A stretch of 25,663 nucleotides of DNA, taken from assembly GCA_002315375.1 (NCBI GenBank), contig DCHR01000052.1:1-25663 (forward strand), written 5' to 3'. Origin of the DNA: Treponema sp. UBA1747. Lineage in GTDB: Bacteria; Spirochaetota; Spirochaetia; Treponematales; Treponemataceae. The translations under genes were made by a program, and so were the position numbers. Positions 7,437 through 15,656 of this stretch are shown here, in pieces (position 1 is the first letter of the stretch; every line of letters starts with the position of its first letter). Under the pieces are notes generated by a model. The model was not told where the DNA came from and did no database searches. It saw only the letters and a list, made by a program, of their open reading frames with translations.

Positions 7437-9920
7437 TTATTTTACTCCGAAAACTTCCTGTGCGTAATGCACAGTATCCAGAGCATCTCTGGCGTATTTA
7501 TCGGCACCGATCATATCGGCATATTCCTGTGTCAGAACCGCACCGCCTACAACAGTCTTACAGTCAGGAACATTTTTATGAAGCAGTTCTATTGTTTCCT
7601 TCATGGCAGGAACAGTTGTTGTCATAAGGGCAGAAAGTCCAACCAGCTTCACATCATTTTTCTGAACTGCTTCCAGAACTTTTTCGGCAGGAACATCTTT
7701 CCCCAGGTCAATTACATCAAAGTCATAGTTTTCAAGAAGAACCTTCACTATGTTTTTCCCGATATCATGAATATCACCGTGAACTGTAGCAATAACTACC
7801 TTCCCCTTTGACTTGCCTTTCTTGCCTGTTGAAGCCAGGTATTCCTTGATTACTTCAAAGGCCGCCTTTGCCGCTTCGGCAGACATCAGCAGCTGTGGAA
7901 GGAAAACAGTTTTCTTTTCAAACCCCTTTCCCACAACGTCCAGTCCGGGAATAAGGTAATCATTGATGATTTTTACGGCTTCCTCAGTTTTCAGAAGTTC
8001 TGCTGCAAGCTTTGCAGATTCGTCCTTAAGACCGCGGATTACAGCATTACTTAAAGGGTGAACTGCTGCTGACGGCTCTGCCCCAGAAGAACTATTCCCT
8101 GTTGTTGCTGCGGCAGAAGGAGTTCCTGCCACAGGAGCTGCAACAGTAACCTTCTGTGCAAAATCAATATATTCAAGACAGTCCTTGTCATAGCCTTTAA
8201 GAAGACAGAAGGAATGATAGGCTTTCTTTATTTCCAGGGCCAGAGGATTTATAATGGCGGACGTAAGTCCCCTTTCCATTGCAAGTGTAAAGAAAGCCCC
8301 AGTAACAAACTCACGGTTTGGAAGGCCGAAGGAAATATTTGAAACTCCAAGAACAGTTCCTATTCCCATTTCAGTAACCTGCTTAACAGTTTCCAGTGTT
8401 GCAAGTGCGGCGTTTGTATCAGAGCTTACAGACATTGTAAGGGCATCTATAAGAATATTATTTCTGGAAATACCGTAATACTCTGCCCTTTTCAAAATCT
8501 TATGAACTATTTTCATGCGTCCTTCACTGGTAGTTGGAATACCTCCTTCATCCAGAGTCAGAGCAACAACTACACCACCGTATTTTTTTACCAGCGGAAA
8601 TACAGCATCCATTATTTCTTTCTTTCCATTTACCGAATTCACAAGGGCTTTACCGTTGTAACGGCGGAGGGCAGCTTCCATAACATCAGCGGAAGAAGTA
8701 TCAATCTGAAGAGGAATATCTGAAACGCTCTGAAGTTCGGTCATTACGCGCACCATCATTTCCTTTTCATCAATTTCAGGAAGACCGACGTTTACATCCA
8801 GAACATGACTTCCTGCATTTATCTGCTCAAGTCCCTGCCCGATAATATAAGGAATATCATTGTTTCTCAAAGCTTCCTTGAACTTTTTCTTTCCAGTCGG
8901 ATTAATGCGTTCCCCGATAATTACAGGCTTTGTTCCGATTTTTATATCAACACACTTTGTATAGGAAGAAATAGTTGTTCTGTTTTTCTGCACCAGAGAA
9001 ACAGGTGTCAGTTTTTTTATTTCAGAAGAAAGTTTTGCAATATGAGCAGGAGTTGTACCGCAGCAGCCTCCGAAAATAAGGGCACCGCCTTTTGCAAACT
9101 TTTTCATCTGGCTTGTAAAAGCATTTGGGCCAACGTTATAAACAGTTTTTCCGCCAACAACTTCAGGAAGTCCTGCATTCGGTTTTACAATAACCGGAAC
9201 TGAAGCATTTTCTATAAGGCGATTTACAGCATCCTGCAAATCTTCCGGACCAAGGCCGCAGTTCAAACCGAGGGCAGAAACTCCAAGCCCTTCCAGAATT
9301 GAAACCATTACTTCAGGCGTTGCGCCTGTAAGCAGCCGGGAAGATTTATCATAAACATTGGTAACCAGAAGAGGAAGTTTCTTTCCGGCCTTTTCCATGG
9401 CTTCTTTTGCCGCAATAACCGCTGCCTTTGTTTCGTAGGCATCGTTCATGGTTTCAATAATAACCGCATCAACGCCCTTATTTTCCAGAGCGATTTCAAT
9501 GGAAGTTTTGAAAAGTGTTACTGCATCTTCAAAATCCAGGTCTCCCATAGGTTTCAGAAGTTTTCCGCAGGGACCTACATCGTAGGCAACAAAGCATGGA
9601 TGAGATTCGGCTTCTGACCGTTCAAGTGTTTTAAGAAAATCTTTTTTTGCCTTGTTAGCATTTTTAATTGCAGCAGGAATAATCTGATGAAGTTCTTCTG
9701 AAGTAAATTTTCCTTCGTAAGCACCGAAAGTATTTGTGCAGACAATATTGGAACCGCTTGCGTAATAGTTATAATGCAGTGCAACAATTTTATCTGCATG
9801 CTGAAGATTCCAGTATTCAGGCAGTTCTCCTGGTTTCAACCCCTGAGCCTGTAGTACTGAGCCGGTTCCGCCGTCCAGAAAAAGAAACTGTTTCCCTAAA
9901 ATATCCTTGAGTTTTGCCAT
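7437..9920 (-). CDS. metH: Cobalamin-dependent methionine synthase lacking the activation domain
   Basis: The enzyme transfers the methyl group of 5-methyl-tetrahydrofolate to homocysteine via methylcobalamin, in the cytoplasm. Domains in order are: homocysteine-binding barrel 1-300 with zinc ligands C221 and C286/C287; pterin-binding barrel ~325-585 (GERINPTGKKKF, DVNVG); an Ala/Pro/Ser/Thr-rich linker ~592-622; helical cap ~623-695; and the B12-binding Rossmann domain 705-827 with DIHDIG, where H718 is the lower axial cobalt ligand. At 827 residues it ends where the ~330-residue S-adenosylmethionine activation domain of E. coli MetH would begin. That function is supplied by the gene immediately upstream. 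The start has AGGA about nine bases ahead. It is the last gene of metF-activator-metH. Confidence 0.96.
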   Translation of the reverse strand: MAKLKDILGKQFLFLDGGTGSVLQAQGLKPGELPEYWNLQHADKIVALHYNYYASGSNIVCTNTFGAYEGKFTSEELHQIIPAAIKNANKAKKDFLKTLERSEAESHPCFVAYDVGPCGKLLKPMGDLDFEDAVTLFKTSIEIALENKGVDAVIIETMNDAYETKAAVIAAKEAMEKAGKKLPLLVTNVYDKSSRLLTGATPEVMVSILEGLGVSALGLNCGLGPEDLQDAVNRLIENASVPVIVKPNAGLPEVVGGKTVYNVGPNAFTSQMKKFAKGGALIFGGCCGTTPAHIAKLSSEIKKLTPVSLVQKNRTTISSYTKCVDIKIGTKPVIIGERINPTGKKKFKEALRNNDIPYIIGQGLEQINAGSHVLDVNVGLPEIDEKEMMVRVMTELQSVSDIPLQIDTSSADVMEAALRRYNGKALVNSVNGKKEIMDAVFPLVKKYGGVVVALTLDEGGIPTTSEGRMKIVHKILKRAEYYGISRNNILIDALTMSVSSDTNAALATLETVKQVTEMGIGTVLGVSNISFGLPNREFVTGAFFTLAMERGLTSAIINPLALEIKKAYHSFCLLKGYDKDCLEYIDFAQKVTVAAPVAGTPSAAATTGNSSSGAEPSAAVHPLSNAVIRGLKDESAKLAAELLKTEEAVKIINDYLIPGLDVVGKGFEKKTVFLPQLLMSAEAAKAAFEVIKEYLASTGKKGKSKGKVVIATVHGDIHDIGKNIVKVLLENYDFDVIDLGKDVPAEKVLEAVQKNDVKLVGLSALMTTTVPAMKETIELLHKNVPDCKTVVGGAVLTQEYADMIGADKYARDALDTVHYAQEVFGVK

Positions 9921-9947
9921 CTTATTATTCCTGATTTTTATCCTTGA

Positions 9948-10550
9948 TTATTCAATGCCGATAAAAGCTGTTACGCTTTTTTCGGGAGCCATAATCAGAG
10001 TATCCATAAGTGTAAGTCCTATTTTGCTGCAGTTCAACAGGTTGAAAAAAAGTTTCTGAGTTTTTAGTTCCAGGTCTCCGTAACCGGGACTATAACGTCT
10101 TCTGGTTTTGTTACCCTGAGCTTTTTCCTCTTCATCAATTTTTCTGTTGAACATATCAATAAGCTCTTCCACAAACATAGCACCTGTTGCCTGAAGAACG
10201 CAGGCTTTTGCCGGATTCAAAACATTTGTAACCCGTACAAGCTTATCTGCTTCGCTTCCTATTGTTCCGGCAAGCATTACCACCCGGCGGCAGCCTGAAA
10301 GATTTTCTGCCAGATTCCGGCTTGTAATTTCGTTCCCGTTTATAAAAGAATTGTTTTCTTCAACCTTAAGCTCAAAAGAATCCCACACAAGATTAGGACG
10401 CAGAATTTTCTGCATTTCGATTATGCATTCATCTATAAGAGAATCAATTACCTGGTCAGGCTGATGAAGTGCCCTGTACCCCAGATAACGGATTACTTCC
10501 TTTTTTGAGGCAATAATTTCCTGCGGTTCTTTTTTATAAAACTGATTCAT
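9948..10550 (-). CDS. Stand-alone methionine synthase activation protein
   Basis: This 200-residue protein corresponds to a stand-alone version of the MetH activation domain, similar in design to the Thermotoga TM0269 type. The conserved segment RRYSPGYGDLELKTQ near residue 150 is the S-adenosylmethionine/cobalamin activation motif (RxSPGYG..P in E. coli MetH). The middle contains VVMLAGTIGSEAD and a hydrophobic stretch typical of the family. It should bind the B12 domain of the short MetH and, with S-adenosylmethionine and an electron donor, reactivate enzyme whose cobalt has oxidised. It lies 27 bases upstream of metH and downstream of metF in one orientation. Confidence 0.9.
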   Translation of the reverse strand: MNQFYKKEPQEIIASKKEVIRYLGYRALHQPDQVIDSLIDECIIEMQKILRPNLVWDSFELKVEENNSFINGNEITSRNLAENLSGCRRVVMLAGTIGSEADKLVRVTNVLNPAKACVLQATGAMFVEELIDMFNRKIDEEEKAQGNKTRRRYSPGYGDLELKTQKLFFNLLNCSKIGLTLMDTLIMAPEKSVTAFIGIE

Positions 10551-10559
10551 ACTGAAAAT

Positions 10560-10644
10560 GCGACAAGGATTGGAACACCGGCGGAGCCGTCCGCTCAGAA
10601 TGAGCGGATGCGCGTGAGCGAAGTGTGGAAAGCCTGACCGTCGC
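10560..10644. repeat. Intergenic palindromic repeat between metF and the MetH activator gene
   Basis: This 85-bp GC-rich element fills the gap. Its ends are an inverted repeat GCGAC (10560-10564) / GTCGC (10640-10644). Inside are hairpins CCGCTC/GAGCGG (10591-10596 with 10602-10607, loop AGAAT) and CGGC/GCCG (10579-10582 with 10586-10589). It starts one base before the metF stop and its composition stands out from the flanking AT-rich genes. It looks like a miniature dispersed repeat. It shares GGTCAGGC with the repeat at 15591-15655 when both are read on the minus strand. In mRNA it would form a stable structure between the two cistrons. Confidence 0.6.
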
Positions 10645-10645
10645 C

Positions 10646-11497
10646 CTAAACCTGAAACAAACTTCTTGTTGCCTCGTTGATTTTCTTTGCAATATAAGGA
10701 TTATTCATTGTGTACAAGTGAATACCTTCAACCCCGTTTGTAACCAGGTCAACAATCTGATCGATAGCATAAGCAATTCCGGCATCCCGAATAGCTTCCG
10801 GGGAATCACCGAAACGATCCATCATTCGGGTAAACTTTACAGGAAGCTCTGCATTTGTCAGGGCAACCATACGTTCAATTCCCTTTTTATTTGTAACAGG
10901 CATAATTCCTGCTTCGAGTGGCGACTTGACTCCTGCAAGACGTGCCCGTTCAACAAAGCGGTAAAACTTTTCATTGTCAAAAAAAAGCTGACTTAAGAAA
11001 TGACTGGCGCCGGAATCTTCCTTGCTTTTCAAAGCACGGATATCCTGGTAAATATCTTTTGATTCAGGGTGCAGTTCCGGATAACAGGCCGCATAAATTT
11101 TAAACTGATTTTCTTTATCCCAGTCGCTGATGTAACGGATAAGCTGATCAGCCTGATTGAACTCTCCACCCGGCTGTACACCCTCCACCCGGTCTCCGCG
11201 AAGAGCAAGAATATTTTTAACTCCGGCTTCTTTGAACTGTGTCAAAACAGAAGAAACCTGTTCTTTTGTCATATTAATTCCAGGAAGATGAACAACACTT
11301 TCTGTACCGCATACACTGCTAATGCGGCTGGCAATATTCAAAGTATTATCACAGTTTGCAGAACCTCCGGCTCCATAAGTTACAGAAATAAAATCTGGTT
11401 TCAGTTCCTTAAGTTCATCAAGTGTATTGTATACAGTTTCAATATTTCCGTCTTTTTTTGGCGGAAAAACTTCCATAGAAAAAATTGTTTTACTCAT
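10646..11497 (-). CDS. metF: 5,10-methylenetetrahydrofolate reductase
   Basis: The enzyme reduces 5,10-methylene- to 5-methyl-tetrahydrofolate with FAD, providing the methyl donor used by MetH two genes downstream. The 283-residue length is standard. Visible family motifs are SMEVFPPK (with the catalytic Glu), SVTYGAGGS, ILALRGD, the AACYPELHPES substrate loop and FLSQLFFDN. ATG 11497 has no clear Shine-Dalgarno; a TATAAC box lies about 25 bases upstream (11527-11522), so the gene may have its own promoter rather than depend on btuD, which ends 77 bases upstream. The stop lies against the palindromic repeat at 10560-10644. Confidence 0.95.
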   Translation of the reverse strand: MSKTIFSMEVFPPKKDGNIETVYNTLDELKELKPDFISVTYGAGGSANCDNTLNIASRISSVCGTESVVHLPGINMTKEQVSSVLTQFKEAGVKNILALRGDRVEGVQPGGEFNQADQLIRYISDWDKENQFKIYAACYPELHPESKDIYQDIRALKSKEDSGASHFLSQLFFDNEKFYRFVERARLAGVKSPLEAGIMPVTNKKGIERMVALTNAELPVKFTRMMDRFGDSPEAIRDAGIAYAIDQIVDLVTNGVEGIHLYTMNNPYIAKKINEATRSLFQV

Positions 11498-11574
11498 AAA
11501 GCAAGTTTAACGGAATTAAAAGTTATAATCTATTCAAATGTTTTTATGATGAGTAATAGAAAAAAACTATAAGT

Positions 11575-12318
11575 TTATATCTGCGGAATTCCAAGTTCAG
11601 GATGCTTATAAACCTTTACTTCAGTTCCGTAAACCAGAGAAAGGTTTTCGGAAGTAAAAATTTCCCCGGCAGTTCCCTGCAGGCAAATCTGGGAAGTCCC
11701 GGTGCATTTCCCCAAAAGCACAACTTTATCTGCAAAACGGGCAGCCATATTTATATCATGGATTGAAACAACAACTGCCTTTTTATATTCCCTGCACTTT
11801 TCTTTCAGAAGCTTCATAAACTTTCCTGAAGCAATGAAATCAAGAGAAGACAATGGTTCATCCAGAAGCAGAAAGTCAGAACCTTGTGCAAAACTTCTTG
11901 CAAGACGAACTTTCTGAAACTCACCGCCGGATATTTCATGAACGCTTTTTTCTGACAGTTCTTCAAGTCCAAATTCCTGTATTATTTCTTTTGTCACCCT
12001 GTAATCTTCTTTCGAAAAGTTCCCGAGTAATCCCGTATGGCAGAAACGTCCGCTTAAGACTGTATCAAAAACTGAATAATCCCACAGGGCAGTTTCATTC
12101 TGCGAAAGAAAAGAAATCTTTGCGGCCCGTTCCTTTGAATTTTTTATTCCGCTGGATTCCGACAAAGCAGAAAGCAAAGTGGATTTCCCGGCTCCATTTG
12201 GTCCGCAGAGACACACAAAATCTCCCGGTTCAAGAGAGAATGAAATATCAGAAAGAACCTTATGGTCACCGTAAGAAAAATTAAAATCTGCAAGCTGAAG
12301 TTTTTCCGGTTTATTCAC
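11575..12318 (-). CDS. btuD: ABC transporter ATPase, cobalamin-type
   Basis: This is the cytoplasmic ATPase partner of the permease encoded directly upstream. The 247-residue protein has Walker A GPNGAGKST near residue 39, signature SGGEFQKVRLARSFA, Walker B FLLLDEP, and an H-loop SIHDINMA. The start is GTG (12318-12316), overlapping the permease stop by 8 bases, which implies translational coupling. A G-rich tract lies just upstream as a possible ribosome site. Sequence alone does not separate B12 from siderophore ATPases; the assignment comes from the substrate protein and the B12/methionine context. Confidence 0.85.
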   Translation of the reverse strand: MNKPEKLQLADFNFSYGDHKVLSDISFSLEPGDFVCLCGPNGAGKSTLLSALSESSGIKNSKERAAKISFLSQNETALWDYSVFDTVLSGRFCHTGLLGNFSKEDYRVTKEIIQEFGLEELSEKSVHEISGGEFQKVRLARSFAQGSDFLLLDEPLSSLDFIASGKFMKLLKEKCREYKKAVVVSIHDINMAARFADKVVLLGKCTGTSQICLQGTAGEIFTSENLSLVYGTEVKVYKHPELGIPQI

Positions 12319-13273
12319 GGACAGCCCCCTTCTTCCGGAAAACTAAAGCCATGAAGAATGGAACTCCTATAAATGAAACGATTATTCCGCAGGGTAGTTC
12401 TCCGGGCTTCATTACAACCCGGGCAAGAGTGTCAGCAGCCAGAAGAAGTGCTGCGCCGGACAAAGCGGATGTCCATAAAAGAGTTCTGCTTTTGGGAGGA
12501 AAAAATTTTCTCATTATGTGGGGAGCAATAAGTCCCACAAAACTGATGGTTCCTCCGGCACATACTGCCACAGAAACAGCAAGGCTTCCGGAACAAATTA
12601 CAAAAAAGCGGAGAAGCCGAATATTTACACCAAGATTTGAAGCGCTTTCTTCCCCACCATTCAAGATGTCCAGGGGATTGCAAATCAAAGCCATAAGGAT
12701 GAAGGCAAGAATTACAGGGATAATTACAAATTTCAGTTCGTTCACCCCTCTTCCGTTAAAGCTTCCCAGAAGCCAGGAATAAATTCCATAAAGTTCTTTG
12801 TTGTGCAGAAGCATTATTGTTGAAGAAATTGAGGCGTAAAAAGTTCCCAAAGCGGTTCCGCACAAAAGAAGCATTACAGATGATATTTTTCTGGAAGAAG
12901 ACGAAATAAGGGAAAGTATCAGACCGCTTCCGAAAGCACCCAGAAAGGCAAATATATTAATAGAAGAAATGAAACCACCGAAGAAAGAAAGTCCGCCAAG
13001 GCAGGCAGCTGTCACCGCACCCAGAGTTGCCCCTGCACTGATTCCCAGAAGTCCCGGTTCTGCCAGGGGATTCCTGAAAAATATCTGGAAAACTGCTCCG
13101 CTGGCAGCAAGAAGCGCTCCGGACAAAAGAACCAGGACACTGCGGGGAAGACGAAGATATCTGATTAAAAATTCTGTAGGCTTTTCTGCACCGAAATAAA
13201 GGCTTCCTGCAAAACATAAAACCAGAATAATTATCAGAATCAGTGTTTTGAAAAGAATCCCAGTCCTGCGCAC
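12311..13273 (-). CDS. btuC: FecCD-type ABC transporter permease, cobalamin-type
   Basis: This is an inner-membrane permease of 320 residues with about nine or ten hydrophobic segments. Family motifs are RLPRSVLVLLSGALLAASGAVFQ.FFRNPLAEP near the N-terminus, the coupling-helix region FVGLIAPHI.R and the C-terminal GELPCGIIVSFIGVPFF. The start is GTG 13273 (peptide MRRTGILFK), with GGGGA just upstream. It lies 27 bases after btuF and overlaps btuD. Its cargo is probably cobalamin, although the FecCD family also includes siderophore and haem permeases. Confidence 0.85.
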   Translation of the reverse strand: MRRTGILFKTLILIIILVLCFAGSLYFGAEKPTEFLIRYLRLPRSVLVLLSGALLAASGAVFQIFFRNPLAEPGLLGISAGATLGAVTAACLGGLSFFGGFISSINIFAFLGAFGSGLILSLISSSSRKISSVMLLLCGTALGTFYASISSTIMLLHNKELYGIYSWLLGSFNGRGVNELKFVIIPVILAFILMALICNPLDILNGGEESASNLGVNIRLLRFFVICSGSLAVSVAVCAGGTISFVGLIAPHIMRKFFPPKSRTLLWTSALSGAALLLAADTLARVVMKPGELPCGIIVSFIGVPFFMALVFRKKGAVRE

Positions 13274-13300
13274 CTTAATCCCCGGCCCCCCAAAATAAAT

Positions 13301-14113
13301 TTATTTCAAAAGTTCATAAAGAATTTCAGCGGCTTCCAGAATACGTGGTCCCGGACGGCTGAAAATATCATCATTTACATTGAAAATCTTTTTATCCTTA
13401 ACTGCTGAAATATATTTCCAGCCGTTTCGGCCTGCACATTCAGCAATATCGCCGTAAGGCAGAATAATAACCTGTGGATTACGGGCCAGAATAGATTCTT
13501 CGCTTACCATTGGATATGCCTGATCTGCAATATCCGCAAAAATATTTTTCCCGCCGCATACTGAAATCAGTTCATTGATGAAAGAACAGCCGCCTACGCT
13601 CATATATGGAGCATTCCAGGTTTCCCAGTAAACTGCTTTTTTCTTCTTGTCAGAAAGCTTTGAAGTTTTTTTCTGGATTTTTGAAAAGCCTTTTTTCATT
13701 GAGTCCACAAGTTCACCGGCTTCCTTTGCGCGGTCTGTTTTATTTCCAATAAATTCGATTTCATCATAAACGCCCTGGATAGAAGCGTCTTCAGAAAGAT
13801 AAAGTTCAATGCCAAACTGATCACAGCTTTCTTTCAAAAAATCGTGCATTCCTTTTGCGCCATAAACAAAATCAGGTTCGTAAGAAATGATTGTTTCAAC
13901 ACTCAGAGTTTTTCCGTCGAAACCGCCGACGCTTGGAAGGCTTCCTGTTTCTGAAGGAAAATTACAGAAATCTGTACGGGCTACAATTTTATCTCCTGCA
14001 CCAACTGCATAAAGAATCTCGCAGCCTGCAGGACTCAGAACAACAATACGGTTTGCAGCAAAAACAGAAACACATAATGCAAGTGAAATAAATAATGCAA
14101 AAATCTTTTTCAT
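13301..14113 (-). CDS. btuF: Periplasmic substrate-binding protein, BtuF-like
   Basis: This is a 270-residue exported protein. A signal peptide (MKKIFALFISLALCVSVFA) has an AXA-like cleavage site and no lipobox Cys. The mature domain shows the two-lobe class III binding-protein pattern: IVVLSPAGCEILYAVGAGD at the start, PSVGGFDGKTLSVE, a long backbone helix rich in Lys at ~130-170, YMSVGGCSFINELI, and ARNPQVIILP. The SPAxxE signature is typical of BtuF. ATG 14113 has AGAGGA upstream. It is the first gene of btuFCD and follows pyrC by 41 bases. Vitamin B12 is the expected ligand from motif and neighbourhood. Confidence 0.83.
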   Translation of the reverse strand: MKKIFALFISLALCVSVFAANRIVVLSPAGCEILYAVGAGDKIVARTDFCNFPSETGSLPSVGGFDGKTLSVETIISYEPDFVYGAKGMHDFLKESCDQFGIELYLSEDASIQGVYDEIEFIGNKTDRAKEAGELVDSMKKGFSKIQKKTSKLSDKKKKAVYWETWNAPYMSVGGCSFINELISVCGGKNIFADIADQAYPMVSEESILARNPQVIILPYGDIAECAGRNGWKYISAVKDKKIFNVNDDIFSRPGPRILEAAEILYELLK

Positions 14114-14154
14114 TTTATCCTCTTTACAAAACTACAGATGGACTGTAAAACCTG

Positions 14155-15570
14155 CTACTGTTCCAGAACCATTCTTCCATTCAGGAAGAGTGCACGGACT
14201 TTTCCTGTCAAAGTGCGGCCTGTAAACGGAGTCCACTTTCCTTTTGAATAGAACAGACTCGGATCCACATTCCAGCGGAATTCAGGATCTACGATTGTAA
14301 AATCTGCATCGTAATTCTGCCGGAGCAAACCTTTATTCAGTCCCAGAACCCGTGCCGGATTTGCACTCATAAGCTGTGAAAGTTTTTTATCTGAAATCTG
14401 ATTTGTACAAACCAGATCTGTATGACAGGCAGCATAAGAAATTTCAATTCCGGTAAAGCCTGGAGCGCCATTTTCCTTGTCTTCCTGTGTATGAGGAGCA
14501 TGGTCTGTAGAAATACAATCTACTGTGCCGTCTTTGATACCTTCAATAATCGCTTTATTGTCTTCCAGTGAGCGGATCGGAGGATTTACAATTGCAAGCA
14601 TTTCCTTCCAGTCATAAGCACTGCAGCAGATATGATGAGGAGTCACTTCGCAGGAAACCTGTGTATATCCTCTTTTCTTTGCCTGGCGAACATAATCGAT
14701 AGAAAGTTCAGTTGAAACATGGCACAAATGAATGCGTGCGTGAGCAAGTTCCGCAAGGGCAATATTTCTCTGAGTCAGAGTATCTTCTGCCGTACGCAAA
14801 AGCTCATTCGCATTCATAAAATCATCGCGGATACTTTCCGCAATTTCTGAGGATACTTCTCCTATTTCATGAATCTTCAGAGGATCCAGAGGAATATTAT
14901 TTTCTTTAAGGGTTTTAAGTCCGTGCTGACGGAAAGGACGTGCCATAGCAGCCAGTTCAGGATCTTCACAATGACAGGCTACCAGAAGATTTTTCTTTGC
15001 AGCCTTTTCCATTGCATCAAGCATGATTTCCGATGAAGCCACTTCTCTTCCGTCTTCTGAAATTATCGGGTTCACGGAAGGGTCCAGTTCATTAATATGA
15101 CTGATGTCCTTTCCTTCAAAATCTTTTGTGATGCTAACAACCTGAACAACATTTGTATATCCCAGCTGCTTTGCTTCATTCATGATTTTTCCCGCCAGCT
15201 CCTTTGAAGAAACTACAGGATTTGTATTTGGCATGGCGCAGATTGTTCCGAAGCCGCCGGCTGCACAGGCATGAGTTCCACTTTCCAGGTCTTCCTTTAA
15301 TGGTTGTCCCGGATACCGGAGATGAACATGCATATCAATAAATGCGGGAGTAAGGGTCAGTCCTGCTGCATCAAAAAGTTCCAGTGTGCAGTCTTCTGAG
15401 TAACCGTCTTCAATAAGGACAGCTTTTGCCATGGCAGAAACTGTATTTGCGTTGGTGAAATATCCGTTGAAAACAGATCGGATTTTGCCGTCTACAGAAA
15501 GCACAGCACCCGGAGTGTCAGTACTTTCATCAAGCAGCATTGCATTGTAAATAAGGAGAGCGTGTGTCAT
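14155..15570 (-). CDS. pyrC: Dihydroorotase, class I
   Basis: The enzyme interconverts carbamoyl-aspartate and dihydroorotate in pyrimidine synthesis. The 471-residue protein has the amidohydrolase metal site H81-V-H83 in FIDMHVHLRYPG, substrate-contact PNTNP, the late His ligands CHCED and CHVSTE, and TDHAPH at 355-360 with the catalytic Asp. Residues 370-374 (PGFTGIE) are the usual class I loop. It is slightly longer than the ~430-residue norm, with extra sequence near residues 35-65. It follows pyrI with a repeat element in between; an AGGGA lies upstream of the ATG. Class I enzymes are often called pyrC in spirochaetes and Gram-positives. Confidence 0.93.
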   Translation of the reverse strand: MTHALLIYNAMLLDESTDTPGAVLSVDGKIRSVFNGYFTNANTVSAMAKAVLIEDGYSEDCTLELFDAAGLTLTPAFIDMHVHLRYPGQPLKEDLESGTHACAAGGFGTICAMPNTNPVVSSKELAGKIMNEAKQLGYTNVVQVVSITKDFEGKDISHINELDPSVNPIISEDGREVASSEIMLDAMEKAAKKNLLVACHCEDPELAAMARPFRQHGLKTLKENNIPLDPLKIHEIGEVSSEIAESIRDDFMNANELLRTAEDTLTQRNIALAELAHARIHLCHVSTELSIDYVRQAKKRGYTQVSCEVTPHHICCSAYDWKEMLAIVNPPIRSLEDNKAIIEGIKDGTVDCISTDHAPHTQEDKENGAPGFTGIEISYAACHTDLVCTNQISDKKLSQLMSANPARVLGLNKGLLRQNYDADFTIVDPEFRWNVDPSLFYSKGKWTPFTGRTLTGKVRALFLNGRMVLEQ

Positions 15571-15590
15571 ATCAAGTCCCTGAAAACTCA

Positions 15591-15655
15591 GGTTCCCGAA
15601 CTTGTCGAAGCTCGTCGAAGGCCTGACCTGCGGTGCTTCGACAGGCTCAGCAACC
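15591..15655. repeat. Dispersed intergenic repeat (TTCGACAGGCTCAG type) between pyrI and pyrC
   Basis: Ends GGTT (15591-15594) and AACC (15652-15655) are inverted. A 9-bp stem TGTCGAAGC (15603-15611) / GCTTCGACA (15635-15643) lies inside, with a third GTCGAAG copy at 15614-15620. The wording GCTTCGACAGGCTCAGCAACC is a dispersed intergenic repeat seen in many bacterial genomes. The pyrI stop codon (15659-15657) lies immediately beside it. It would place a strong hairpin between the two pyr cistrons. Confidence 0.65.
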
Positions 15656-15656
15656 G

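Noticed and set aside
11498..11574. S-adenosylmethionine riboswitch ahead of metF
   Set aside because: The 77-base gap is AT-rich with no conserved SAM-riboswitch core and no terminator.
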